From the NCBI GenBank assembly GCA_963846855.1, contig CAWJXK010000007.1:248001-312000 (forward strand): a stretch of DNA of 64,000 bases, read 5' to 3'. The position numbers were made by a program, and so were the translations under genes. This document shows positions 7,271 through 15,567 of the stretch, piece by piece. Each line of letters starts with the position of its first letter. Position 1 is the first letter of the stretch. Under the pieces are notes generated by a model. That model was given only the letters and a program-made list of their open reading frames with translations, was not told where the DNA came from and did no database searches. The stretch is from CAIWHR01 sp963846855 (GTDB lineage Bacteria; Pseudomonadota; Gammaproteobacteria; Burkholderiales; Casimicrobiaceae).

Positions 7271-8140
7271 TCAGCGGGCCACGCCGCGCACGGGAAGGTG
7301 CGGCAGCGCGAACCCCTGGTTGAATCCGGCGCGCGTGACGATGACGAACTTGAGCCAGGAGCCCGCGAGCAAGGCCGCGAGGCCCGTCGCGACGCACAGC
7401 GCCGACAGCGTGGCGACGGTCAGCGTCATTGCCGCCATGATCGCGATCAGGCACAGCGGAACCGCGGTCCCGAGCACCAGCAGCACGATGCCGGCGTTGT
7501 CGAGCGCGACCCGCGCGCCTTCGGCAATGACACCGTCAAGCCGGCGACGGTAGGCGATCCACACCCCCATGCGCACGATGACGAGCACGGCGAACAGCGA
7601 GAGAAGCACGAGCGTCGCCGTTCGGTGAAACGGGGTCGTCGCGACAAAGATTCCGCCGCCTTCGACCAGCCCGGTGACGATGACGAGCGGGACCAGCAGC
7701 GGCTCGCGCCACGCCGGAATGCCCTTGGCGCCCTGCAGCAGCCGCGACTGGCAGTAGACGAATGCCAGCGCAAGGAAGGCCGCTGCCCATCCCGCGACCG
7801 GCTGGACGAATGCTGCGATGATTCCCGCGGGGAAGAGCGCGCCCGCGACCCACGCTTCGCGCGCCATCCACGACGTGCGCGGATTGCGGATGACCTTGAG
7901 CGCGCGCAGCGGACGGCCGAGCTCGAGCGATACGCAGAAGAGGCCCAGCGCGACGAGCGCCAATCCGGCGAGGATCAGCCACGCGCCGTACGGGCCGGTC
8001 GTCCCCGCGAACACGGCAAACACGATGAGACCGGCGCCGGCGCCGCCGCAGACGAAATTCCCGGCCGCGCGCGCATCCCAGCTCGTCTGGTGCCACGGAT
8101 CGGGGCCATAGGTGCCATAGCCTTTGGCGGGATAGGTCAT
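7271..8140 (-). CDS. padD: Phenylacetyl-CoA:quinone oxidoreductase membrane subunit (PadD; NrfD/DmsC-like)
   Basis: 289 residues with about eight membrane helices after a cytoplasmic start that ends in HQTSWDARAAGNFVCGG, a motif of NrfD/PsrC-type quinone-binding anchors. It would hold the molybdenum and Fe-S subunits at the membrane and pass electrons to quinone. It follows padB and padC on the same strand and precedes padJ. The start is ATG 8140; no strong ribosome site is seen. A 199-base gap with repeat-like sequence separates it from padC, unusual inside this otherwise tight operon. Assignment as PadD rests on context; by sequence alone it is an NrfD-type anchor. Confidence 0.7.
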   Translation of the reverse strand: MTYPAKGYGTYGPDPWHQTSWDARAAGNFVCGGAGAGLIVFAVFAGTTGPYGAWLILAGLALVALGLFCVSLELGRPLRALKVIRNPRTSWMAREAWVAGALFPAGIIAAFVQPVAGWAAAFLALAFVYCQSRLLQGAKGIPAWREPLLVPLVIVTGLVEGGGIFVATTPFHRTATLVLLSLFAVLVIVRMGVWIAYRRRLDGVIAEGARVALDNAGIVLLVLGTAVPLCLIAIMAAMTLTVATLSALCVATGLAALLAGSWLKFVIVTRAGFNQGFALPHLPVRGVAR

Positions 8141-8339
8141 TGATGGGCCCCCACGCTTGCGGCCTCATTGGTCAATTCGGCCGCTGCGCTGCCCCCCGAG
8201 GGACGCCCGCGCGAGCAGGGCAACGCCAAGGCCCGGAGGGCGCGTCTGCGAGCGCGGGTGGCGGCCGACAACACGACGTAACGCGCCCGGTGCACCCTCG
8301 CGGAGGCCGCGCAATTCGCTCGGGACGGCCCGGCGGCGC
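8141..8339. repeat. Repeat-like GC-rich spacer between padC and padD
   Basis: The 199 bases hold no credible gene. Near 8149 lies GCCCCCACGCTTGCGGCC, which recurs almost exactly near 9020 at the padB/padC junction, and further on cgctgcgctgccccccgaggg, which resembles the element at 107-148. This type of text (cccccacgcttg...ctgccccccgagg) is a known kind of short intergenic repeat in Burkholderiales; I name it from memory, not from a search. Confidence 0.45.
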
Positions 8340-9014
8340 TCATGGCACTCCGCCGCTGCCGACCGTCGTTGCCGCCTTGTCCCACAGATAGTAGAAGCCG
8401 GGGCCGGTGCCGAGCTCCTCGTGCATCCGGAAATGTTGGTTCTCGGCGATGAGGCGCGACACGTTGCTCTGCGGGTCGTCGAGGTCGCCGAATTGCAGCG
8501 TCTGCGTGATGCAGGCGTTCACGCAAGCGGGTGTTGCCTCCGGATCGACGCCCGGCGTCTGCCCCTTGGCGAGGCCGGCGTCGATGCGGTCGACGCAGAA
8601 CGTGCATTTGGTCGCGACCGCGAGGCGCGAATCGTCGCGGCGCTTGGTCTCGTTGGCCATCGCGTCGCCGTACGCGTACGCCGGCCGTGTCGTCTTGTAG
8701 CGCGCCTGGTACGGGCACGCGACCGCGCAGTACGCGCAGCCGATGCAAAGATCGTAGTCGATGGTGACGATGCCGTCGGCGCGCTTCCTCGTCGCCGTCG
8801 TCGGGCAGACGTCCATGCATGGCGGATCGTCGCAGTGCATGCAGCCGACCGGCACGAACGCGCGCTGCACATCCGGATATTCGCCCAGCTCGACGTCCAG
8901 CACGCGCCGCCACTGCACGCCCGGCGGCGTCGCGTTCGCATGGCGGCACGCGGCCGTGCAGGTCTGGCAGCCGACGCAGCGGCGCAGGTCGGCGACCATC
9001 GCCCACCGCGTCAT
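8340..9014 (-). CDS. padC: Phenylacetyl-CoA:quinone oxidoreductase Fe-S subunit (PadC; DmsB-like)
   Basis: 224 residues with four [4Fe-4S] motifs of the DmsB/NrfC ferredoxin family: C13/C16/C19/C23, C58/C61/C66/C70 and C90/C93/C96/C100, then a final pair of motifs (KCTFCVDR and PACVNAC). It carries electrons from the molybdenum subunit to the membrane subunit. Its ATG overlaps the padB stop (ATGA), showing translational coupling. The size fits the roughly 24 kDa PadC subunit of Thauera and Azoarcus. Confidence 0.8.
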   Translation of the reverse strand: MTRWAMVADLRRCVGCQTCTAACRHANATPPGVQWRRVLDVELGEYPDVQRAFVPVGCMHCDDPPCMDVCPTTATRKRADGIVTIDYDLCIGCAYCAVACPYQARYKTTRPAYAYGDAMANETKRRDDSRLAVATKCTFCVDRIDAGLAKGQTPGVDPEATPACVNACITQTLQFGDLDDPQSNVSRLIAENQHFRMHEELGTGPGFYYLWDKAATTVGSGGVP

Positions 9015-11773
9015 TTGTGTGCCCCCACGCTTGCGGCCGTCGCCGCTACACTGCCACCCGCCGGCGCAATGCTGACGCGCACGATGTCGGCGCTCGATCC
9101 CGTTGCGTCGGTGAGGTCCATCGACATCTCGGAGAGCGAATTCATGCTCGGCATGCCGAAGCCCTTGGTGAACGGCGTGACCCAGTGGTCGAACTGGCCG
9201 ATCAGGAGCAGCGTGTCGGGCCGGATGCCTTGGCGCAGCACCGCGCTTCCGCGCACCTTGTGCTTCGGTGTCGCGATCACGACCGGATCGCCGTCGCGGA
9301 TGCCGAGCCGCGCCGCCGCGCCCGTGTTGATGATGACGCCGCGGTGGCCCTTCACGTTGTCCGCGACTTCCTTGATGAGCTGCATGCCGACATTGGCGCC
9401 CCAGGCGTATTGCATGCTGCGCGCGGTCAGCATCCAGAACGGAAAATCCTGCGCCTTGCCGCCCGATTTCTCGAGCGACGCGATCCACGGCAGGCCGAAA
9501 TCCTTGCACTTCGGCAGCGCCTGGTACTCGGGCAGCTGGTTGTCCCACCAGTGCATGTCGTGCTCGTGCAGCCGCCGACCGAGTTCCGTGCCGATGCGGA
9601 GCAGCCGCTCCTGGTACGGCAGCTCGAAGCGCAGCCCCTTGTCGACCAGCGTCGGATACAGGTACCACTTGAGGCGTGGGAACGGCTTGGTCGCGAGGCC
9701 GTGCTCCTTCCACCAGCCGAGGCCGTTCGATTCGCGGCCGTCGGTGAGCTCCGCGCTCGCGGCGCGGCAGACGGCGTCCCAGATCGCCTCGGGCGGATGC
9801 GCGATCGCCGGGTCGAGTGCCACGTCCCAGTGCGCGCCCTTGAGCGGCACGCCGGCGGCACCCTTGTTGATCGATGCGTTGTATTTCTCGAGAAGGCCGG
9901 TGCGCTGCGCGAGCTCGGTCGCGATCGCCGTGAAATCGCGCGCGTCGCCCTGCGTCGCGACCGCCGGCTGCCGCAGCGCGAAGCCCTGGCAATCCCAGAA
10001 CTGCTCGACGAACTTCGATCCGCCGATCCGGATGAGCTGCAGGCTCTCGAGATCGGTGGCCTCGGGAAGCAGGATGTCGGCGTGATGGTTGGTCTCGTCC
10101 AGCGTGTACGCGAATCCCACCATGAAGGGGAAGCGCGCCATCTTGTCGCCGACGCTGTCGGTGTCCCAGAACGAGACCGCGGGATTGGTCCGGTAGACGA
10201 ACCAGACGTCCGGCAGCGTGACGCGGGGGAGGCCCTTCGGCGTCTCGTCCAGGAACATCCACGAGAAATGCGTCGGTCCCAGCGCCTGGCTCCACGGGCC
10301 GTTCGCGGCGAGCGGGACCATCGTCCGGTAGGCATTGCGGATGTTCGGATTCGGCGTCCAGCGCGCCTTGTCGGTCGGGTTGAGCGGGTACTCCATGAAG
10401 CCATCGGGACCCGTCATCACGCTGTCGACACGCGCCGGAACCTGGCGGTTGAGCCGCACCGTCGTGCCGAGCGTTCCACCGGGCACTTCGAGTCCGCCGA
10501 CGAGCGCCGCCAGCATCGTTCGCGCCCAGACGCATTCGAAGCCGCCCCATCCGTTGTTGACCGTCTTGCCGAGGCTGACCGCGACCGGTCGGTACGGCAA
10601 TCGCTTGCCTTCGATCTCGATCGTCTCGCCCACGCGCGCGTGGTCGATGAATTCGCGCGCGATCCGCCGCATCGTCTGCGCGGATACATCGCAAACCGGA
10701 GCCGCCCATTCCGGCGAATACGGCGCCATGTGCGCGACGAGCTTGCTGAACGCGGTCTCGCCCATCAGGACGCCGTCCGCGAGCACGTCGTCGTCGGGAC
10801 CGATCTCGATCGCCTCCGCCGCGAAGCGGCCTTCGAGCGATTCGGCAATGCCGGGCGCATCGTGCGTCGCGGGCGCGCCGCGCACGGTGTCCCAGACCAG
10901 CGGCTTGCGCGTCGCGCGGTCACGCAAGTAGAAGCCGTGCGGCCCGACGAGATAGGGCGACGACGTGTGCTTCGTCAGGAACGGAAGGTCGAGCCGTTCG
11001 CGCGGGATGCCGTGCAGCAGCATGTGGACGAGCGCGAACAGGAACGCAGCGTCGGTCTTCGGCTTGATCGGCACCCATTCCGCCGAGCACGCGCCGGTCA
11101 CCGACAGGTGCGGCTCGACCTGGACGCGCTTCATCCCGCGGATGCGCGCATTCGCGTGGCGCCAGACGCCGACCACGCCGCCGGACGCCTCCACGTTCGC
11201 ACCGCAGGAAATCAGATAATTCGTGAGCGGCGTATCCGGCGACACGGTGAACGCGCGATGCCAGAACTCGCCGTAGAGATGCTCCGAGTGGTAGCACTTG
11301 ACCCCCTGCCCGGAGCCGAAGCCCATGTCGACCGCGCCCCACGCAGCAAGAAAGGCGGGGAACGTTCCCATGTACGACTGCGGCGTCCCGGCGCCACCCA
11401 GGCTGACCGCAAGCCGCGGATAGCCGGATTCGTCGGCGAGGCCCGCCGCGCGCACGTCATTGAGCTTTGCGGCAATGGTGTCGAGCGCCTCATCCCAGCT
11501 GATCGGGACGAAGCGAGGGTCCTCGCCGCGGCCCTTCTTCGGATTGGTCCGCTTCATCGGCGTGCGGATCCGGTGTGGGTTGTACGTCTTCTGCACGAGC
11601 CCGTACGCCTTCACGCAGACCTTGCCGCCGCCCGGATGCACGTCGGCCGCACAGAAATTCGGCTCGACCTCGGTGGCGACGCCGTCGACGACCTTGACCG
11701 TGAGCAGATCCGGCCCGGCGACGCACTGGTAGCAGTACGTCGCGACGTGCTCGATGGTGGGTTGTTTGGGCAC
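9011..11773 (-). CDS. padB: Phenylacetyl-CoA:quinone oxidoreductase molybdopterin subunit (PadB)
   Basis: 920 residues; a DMSO-reductase-family molybdopterin enzyme. An N-terminal [4Fe-4S] motif is C14-xx-C17...C41...C53, followed by the molybdopterin domains (SWDEALDTIAAKL near 95; the C-terminal dinucleotide-binding domain begins near HRGVIINTGAAARLG). PadBCD oxidises phenylacetyl-CoA by four electrons to phenylglyoxylate in denitrifiers. No Tat signal is visible, consistent with a CoA-ester substrate inside the cell. GTG 11773 with GGGAGG just upstream is chosen; an upstream ATG would overlap the preceding gene by about 60 bases. Assignment to PadB and not another family member rests on size, order BCD and the adjoining PadJ. 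Confidence 0.75.
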   Translation of the reverse strand: MPKQPTIEHVATYCYQCVAGPDLLTVKVVDGVATEVEPNFCAADVHPGGGKVCVKAYGLVQKTYNPHRIRTPMKRTNPKKGRGEDPRFVPISWDEALDTIAAKLNDVRAAGLADESGYPRLAVSLGGAGTPQSYMGTFPAFLAAWGAVDMGFGSGQGVKCYHSEHLYGEFWHRAFTVSPDTPLTNYLISCGANVEASGGVVGVWRHANARIRGMKRVQVEPHLSVTGACSAEWVPIKPKTDAAFLFALVHMLLHGIPRERLDLPFLTKHTSSPYLVGPHGFYLRDRATRKPLVWDTVRGAPATHDAPGIAESLEGRFAAEAIEIGPDDDVLADGVLMGETAFSKLVAHMAPYSPEWAAPVCDVSAQTMRRIAREFIDHARVGETIEIEGKRLPYRPVAVSLGKTVNNGWGGFECVWARTMLAALVGGLEVPGGTLGTTVRLNRQVPARVDSVMTGPDGFMEYPLNPTDKARWTPNPNIRNAYRTMVPLAANGPWSQALGPTHFSWMFLDETPKGLPRVTLPDVWFVYRTNPAVSFWDTDSVGDKMARFPFMVGFAYTLDETNHHADILLPEATDLESLQLIRIGGSKFVEQFWDCQGFALRQPAVATQGDARDFTAIATELAQRTGLLEKYNASINKGAAGVPLKGAHWDVALDPAIAHPPEAIWDAVCRAASAELTDGRESNGLGWWKEHGLATKPFPRLKWYLYPTLVDKGLRFELPYQERLLRIGTELGRRLHEHDMHWWDNQLPEYQALPKCKDFGLPWIASLEKSGGKAQDFPFWMLTARSMQYAWGANVGMQLIKEVADNVKGHRGVIINTGAAARLGIRDGDPVVIATPKHKVRGSAVLRQGIRPDTLLLIGQFDHWVTPFTKGFGMPSMNSLSEMSMDLTDATGSSADIVRVSIAPAGGSVAATAASVGAHK

Positions 11774-11783
11774 AGACCTCCCG

Positions 11784-12191
11784 CTACGCGAGTCCCGCCT
11801 TGGCTTTCTTGGCAGCGAGACGTTCGGCCGTCTTCGCGACATCGACGACGAAACGGTGATGTCGGCCGCGGCAGATGAGATCGAATCCGTCGCGCCCGCT
11901 CACCTCGAACGAGATCGCGCGACCCGCCACTTCGTACACCTTGACCGTGAATTCCACCGTCATGCCGAGCAGCGTTGCCGCAAGATGGTCGATCTCGACG
12001 CGAGTGCCGACCGAGTCCTCGCCGGGATCGAGATGCGCGAGCAGCAGCTCGCGGCAGGCAACCTCGATGTCGCGCACGAGCATCGGCGTCGCGTAGACAC
12101 GCGCCGCCTCGCCCATGAAATCGATCGTGCGCTCGCGATCGACGCTGATTTTCGTCGTGGACGTGACGCCCGGGACGAGAGAAACCTTCAT
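11784..12191 (-). CDS. FlK-like hotdog-fold acyl-CoA thioesterase
   Basis: 135 residues matching the fluoroacetyl-CoA thioesterase (FlK) pattern. The FlK catalytic triad Thr-Glu-His is present with identical spacing: T35 (VYATP), E43 (RDIEVAC) and H69 (EIDHLAATLLG) are 8 and 26 residues apart, as T42, E50 and H76 are in FlK. Further FlK-like text is SVGTRVEIDHLAAT and the closing VSGRDGFDLICRGRH. It is the first gene of the pad operon, 10 bases before padB. A likely job is hydrolysis of a dead-end or overloaded aromatic acyl-CoA (CoA recycling); true substrate unknown. Confidence 0.8.
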   Translation of the reverse strand: MKVSLVPGVTSTTKISVDRERTIDFMGEAARVYATPMLVRDIEVACRELLLAHLDPGEDSVGTRVEIDHLAATLLGMTVEFTVKVYEVAGRAISFEVSGRDGFDLICRGRHHRFVVDVAKTAERLAAKKAKAGLA

Positions 12192-12337
12192 GCCTTCCTC
12201 CTCGTGGCTGCCGGTTCCGCGGTGGCCAGACGGCTCGGGATGCGCTTCTTTCGCCTGCCCCGACCGAGCATTTGCCGGTGAAGGGTTGAGCGTTCCCCCA
12301 ATAGCCGTTAATCTGGCATTGGAATGCGATAATTGAC

Positions 12338-12351
12338 TTGATCTGCATCAG
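12338..12351 (-). promoter_or_regulatory. FNR-type box upstream of the pad operon
   Basis: TTGAT-CTGC-ATCAG matches the FNR consensus TTGAT-N4-ATCAA at nine of ten positions. It lies about 150 bases upstream of the flk-like gene and 15 upstream of the divergent GNAT start. A smaller inverted repeat, GCATT-GG-AATGC, sits at 12316-12327. The site would make the pad operon oxygen-controlled through an FNR/AcpR-like activator. Confidence 0.65.
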
Positions 12352-12366
12352 TCTTTGGGGGGTGGC

Positions 12367-12879
12367 GTGGCGACTTCGGGGCGGGGGACGCGGGTTTCGG
12401 CCAGGGCGGCCCGCGGCCGGTCGGCGCCGCCTGGCGCCGGCGTCGCGGTCCGGCCGGTTCGGCGCGAGGATCTCGAGCGCGTCATCGCCCTCGACGCGGC
12501 GGTCACCGGCATCGCCAAGCGCAGCTACTGGCGTTCGGTGTACGAGCGTTACGGCAAGGCCGGTACGGCCCCTCGCCAGTTCCTCGTCGCCGACCGCGAC
12601 GGAGAGGTCGCCGGATTCGTGATCGGTGAGGTGCGGGACTGGGAATTCGGATCGCCCCCCTGCGGCTGGGTGTTCGCGATCGACGTCGAGCCCGGCGCGC
12701 GGCAGGAGGGAGTCGGCACGCGGCTGCTCGACGCGATCTGCGCGAATTTCCGCCGCGCCGGCGTGCGCAAGGTGCGCACGATGCTCTCGCGCGACAACAC
12801 GCTGATCCTGTCGTTCTTCCGCAGCCAGGGCATGATGGCGGGACCGTTCATCCCGCTGGAAATGGATCTCGCGCAATGA
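12367..12879 (+). CDS. Single-module GNAT-family acetyltransferase
   Basis: 170 residues with one GNAT domain after a 30-residue basic, low-complexity start. VIALDAAVTGIAKRSYW and the acetyl-CoA loop VEPGARQEGVGTRLLDAI are visible. It resembles the modules of the tandem GNAT at 4237, sharing the DA..TG and Tyr/Trp-Arg features. GTG 12367 follows a purine-rich GGGGGGTGG and is preferred over TTG 12355. It is transcribed away from the pad operon, sharing its regulatory region. Substrate unknown; a protein or acyl-CoA ligase target is a reasonable guess from context. Confidence 0.7.
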   Translation: MATSGRGTRVSARAARGRSAPPGAGVAVRPVRREDLERVIALDAAVTGIAKRSYWRSVYERYGKAGTAPRQFLVADRDGEVAGFVIGEVRDWEFGSPPCGWVFAIDVEPGARQEGVGTRLLDAICANFRRAGVRKVRTMLSRDNTLILSFFRSQGMMAGPFIPLEMDLAQ

Positions 12880-13024
12880 GACCTGCCGAGCCGTTCCGAC
12901 GCTTGGTGGACGGGCCCGGTTGGAACGCGGCCCGCAGCAAGGCGCGAGTCAGTCCAAGTCACGTGCGGCGAGCGCGCAGCGAGGCTACAGCGAAGCAGAC
13001 GGACCGCGCTGCGCTTTCAGAACC

Positions 13025-13528
13025 ATGAAGCTGCAGAAGAACACGTCGCTCGCGCTCTACAGCGTCCTCGAGATTGCGGCGGACCCCACGCGCCACATCT
13101 CCGGCGCGGAGATCGCGGGCAAGTACGACGTGTCGTCGCACCATCTCGCCAAGGTACTCTCGGAGCTCGCCCGCGCCGGCGTGGTCGAGTCGGTGCGCGG
13201 CGTCGGCGGTGGCTACCGGTTCACCGGCAACGCGCGCCGGTTGACGCTGATGGACGTCATTCAGATGTTCGAGGACCCGAGCCGTCCCGATCCCGACCAT
13301 CGCGATCCAGGCGAGGCGACACCGGTCGGTCGTGCGCTCGGCGCGGTCCTGTCCGAAATCGACGAGATCGCCAAGGCGACGTTCAGCTCCATCACGCTCG
13401 CCACGATGCTGCGCCTCATCGACCGGCATCGCGCCGATGCCGGAACGGCGCCGCTGCCCGCGGTCCATCGTACCGATGCGCCGCGACCGGTCCGCGAGGC
13501 GCGTCGCGGACGCCGCGCGAGAGGGTGA
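13025..13528 (+). CDS. Rrf2-family transcriptional regulator lacking Fe-S cysteines
   Basis: 167 residues. The winged helix-turn-helix fills residues 1-70 (LALYSVLEIAADP, SHHLAKVLSELARAGVVESVRGVGGGYRF) and a dimerisation helix follows. IscR, NsrR and RsrR of this family use three cysteines near residues 90-110 to bind a cluster; this protein has no cysteine at all, and the region reads DPSRPDPDHRDPGEAT, so a cluster-sensing role is unlikely. A basic tail ends the protein. ATG 13025 is chosen because the family begins M(K/R)L; the longer frame is unconserved. It lies 145 bases after the GNAT gene; its targets are unknown. Confidence 0.8.
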   Translation: MKLQKNTSLALYSVLEIAADPTRHISGAEIAGKYDVSSHHLAKVLSELARAGVVESVRGVGGGYRFTGNARRLTLMDVIQMFEDPSRPDPDHRDPGEATPVGRALGAVLSEIDEIAKATFSSITLATMLRLIDRHRADAGTAPLPAVHRTDAPRPVREARRGRRARG

Positions 13529-13580
13529 GCGCGCCGGGCCGCGGTGATCGGCGGCGCAGGCTCGGCCGGAACGCCGATGA

Positions 13581-14150
13581 CTACGTCGCTGCCGGCGCGT
13601 TCGCGACGGCGTGCTTCTTCAGCCGGAACGCCAGGATCACGAGCAGCACGCCGAAGGCGATCGCGAACGAGGCGATCAGCCAGAGCACCGCCAGCGCGCC
13701 GGCGCCGGGGTTGTAGATCATCAGCGCCCCGAACACGACGGACAGCGCGCCCGACAGGATGAGCATCCATTCGTTCGCGATCTCCTTGCGCAGCCTGATC
13801 GCGGCGACGATCTGGAAGACACCCGACACGATCGCCCAGACCGCGATCATGACAAGGAGCGCGATTGTCGTGATGCCGGGCCACACGAACGTGAGCACGC
13901 CGGCGGCGATGCCGACCAGTCCGACCAGCACGATCTGCCACATCGGCTTGCCGCTGTCCTTCGCCTTCCAGCCGGCGACGAGCGCGGTGACGCCGTCGAT
14001 CAGCGCCCAGGCGCCCCAGAAGAGCACGAGCGTGACCAGCGTGACGCCGGGCCATGCCAGCGCGAGAATGCCGAACGCGATTGCAGCGAGTCCCCGCAGC
14101 AGCACGAGCCACCAGGCGCGTCCCAGCGTTTGGAGCAGAGTGACGTTCAT
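13581..14150 (-). CDS. HdeD-family (DUF308) membrane protein
   Basis: 189 residues with six membrane helices in three repeated pairs, the HdeD layout: LVLLRGLAAIAFGILALAWP, a second VGLVGIAAGVLTFVWPGIT and a third LSGALSVVFGALMIYNPGAG, each an amphipathic loop followed by a 'GI.. WP' turn. HdeD is linked to acid tolerance in E. coli, but the family role in other bacteria is unclear. A strong AAAGGGGGAA site precedes ATG 14150. It is a single gene between convergent rrf2 and the ion-channel gene. Confidence 0.8.
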   Translation of the reverse strand: MNVTLLQTLGRAWWLVLLRGLAAIAFGILALAWPGVTLVTLVLFWGAWALIDGVTALVAGWKAKDSGKPMWQIVLVGLVGIAAGVLTFVWPGITTIALLVMIAVWAIVSGVFQIVAAIRLRKEIANEWMLILSGALSVVFGALMIYNPGAGALAVLWLIASFAIAFGVLLVILAFRLKKHAVANAPAAT

Positions 14151-14207
14151 GGGCTTCCCCCTTTGAAGTCAGTTTGCGCGGCGTTCGCGCCGCCGGCGCA
14201 AAGCGTA

Positions 14208-14928
14208 TCACTCCGGATTGCGCCTGTCCTCCCGCAGACGTTCGCGCTGCACCTGCCGCCATTCGAGTTCCATCGCCACCAGCCGCGCGACCAGGATCGC
14301 AAGAAACAACTGACCGGCGAGCGCCTCGAGGGTCACGAGCGCGCGGGCGAACGGATGCAGCGGCGTGATGTCGCCGTAGCCGAGCGAGGTCAGCGTCACG
14401 AAGCTGAAATAATTGACGCGCGGAAGAAAGACGGCGGCCGGCGCCGAGTGCGCCGCCGACGACGAAGGCATCCGTCACCAGCAGCGCAAGAATCCGGTAC
14501 ATCTGCGAGAACATGACGCCGATCAGCAGGAATGCGCCGACGGCGCCCATGATGCGGTGCATGTTGATACGACCGTCGCGCAGCGCGCGGGTGATGAACA
14601 TCGTGCCGAGCAGGAATGCGGCAATGAGCGTGAACGACGCGCTCAGGAGGTCGAGCCCGAGGCCGCCGACGCCGAAGTCGGCGACGCGCAGCACCGCGGT
14701 CGCGCTCAGGAAGATAAGGAAGAGCTTCATGATCGGCCGCGGATCGTAGAGAAACCACGCGCCCAGCCCCAGGAAGGCGGCGAAGACAAGATCGGCGGCG
14801 AGTCCGCCGACGTCATTGAGCTCGCGCAGCGGCGAGAGCACGAAGATGAACATCACGAGCACGATGACAGCGGCGGTCAGGCTGCCGTCACCGCGCAGGA
14901 ACCGGTAGGCCCGCAGCGCCGGGTGCAT
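14208..14928 (-). pseudogene. Two-part ion channel gene with a +1 frameshift (K+ channel-like)
   Basis: Read from ATG 14928 the frame gives several membrane helices (SLTAAVIVLVMFIFVL, LVFAAFLGLGAWFLY, LLSASFTLIAAFLLGTMF, IMGAVGAFLLIGVMFSQMY) and then falls into unlike sequence after VTDAFVVGGALG. From about 14460 the next frame continues with PRVNYFSFVTLTSLGYGD, which contains the potassium-channel selectivity filter, a final helix and a basic tail ending at 14208. One extra base near 14455-14460 (a GGC/GCC-rich stretch) explains both. Restored, it would be about 240 residues with a one-pore C-terminal module. Either a recent pseudogene or an assembly error; the latter is favoured because three other single-base indels occur in the window. 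Confidence 0.7.
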
Positions 14929-14988
14929 CAGCGCGCGATCCAGCCCCTGGCGCCGACGATCCGGCGGCACATTGCGCTGGGCCCGACG

Positions 14989-15381
14989 TCAGGCGAGCTC
15001 GGGCTCACCTTGCCAGAGCAATTCGTAGCCGAGCTCCTTGGTATCGGTGCACATCGCCGCCAGCGCGCCGAATTTCTCGCGGAACACCGCGTCGGCGTGC
15101 GAGCGCTCGTGCTGCTCGAACGATTTCCAGTACGTGACGATCGCCAGATGGTCGTCCGCGCCGCGCGACGCCGCCAGCGATCCCTCGTCGGACACGAAAC
15201 CCGTGAAACGGTACACCTGCCCGGCAATGAATCCGCCCTTGTCGCCGCCGTAAGTGGCCTTGACGGTGTTGCACATCTCTCCCAGCGCGAGCTCGACCTC
15301 GTCCATGTCGACGCCGGGCTTCAGCGTCATCGTGTTGAAAAGCATCTTGGTCCCGAACGGAATCGTGATGGGTCCGAACAT
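14989..15381 (-). CDS. Small alpha/beta protein, possibly ABM/Dabb-type dimeric barrel
   Basis: 130 residues, soluble, no signal peptide. It reads NTMTLKPGVDMDEVELALGE then HLAIVTYWKSFEQHERSHAD, the strand-helix-strand pattern with a 'W.S.E.HERSH' segment typical of antibiotic-biosynthesis-monooxygenase-like or Dabb dimeric barrels. I do not recognise a specific family. ATG 15381 has AAGGAG eight bases upstream. It is a stand-alone gene, divergent from the DUF2892 gene. Confidence 0.6.
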   Translation of the reverse strand: MFGPITIPFGTKMLFNTMTLKPGVDMDEVELALGEMCNTVKATYGGDKGGFIAGQVYRFTGFVSDEGSLAASRGADDHLAIVTYWKSFEQHERSHADAVFREKFGALAAMCTDTKELGYELLWQGEPELA

Positions 15382-15567
15382 CGTGGGGCTCCTTCGATTT
15401 CGCGACGGCGCGAGTTTACGCCAAATGTGCAATCCACGGGCGCGCGGCCTATACTCGGGCGCACGTCGGCCGCGTGCGGCGGGGACCTCCGCGCGGACGC
15501 GCGGCGCGCGGCGCAACGCGATCGGACGCAGACGATGGGACGTCAATTTCCTCGGGGAGGGGTCATC

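Noticed and set aside
8819..11878. A 1,019-codon open frame opposite padB
   Set aside because: It lies antisense to a well-supported molybdopterin enzyme and is Arg/Ala-rich with no motif; long antisense frames are normal in GC-rich DNA.
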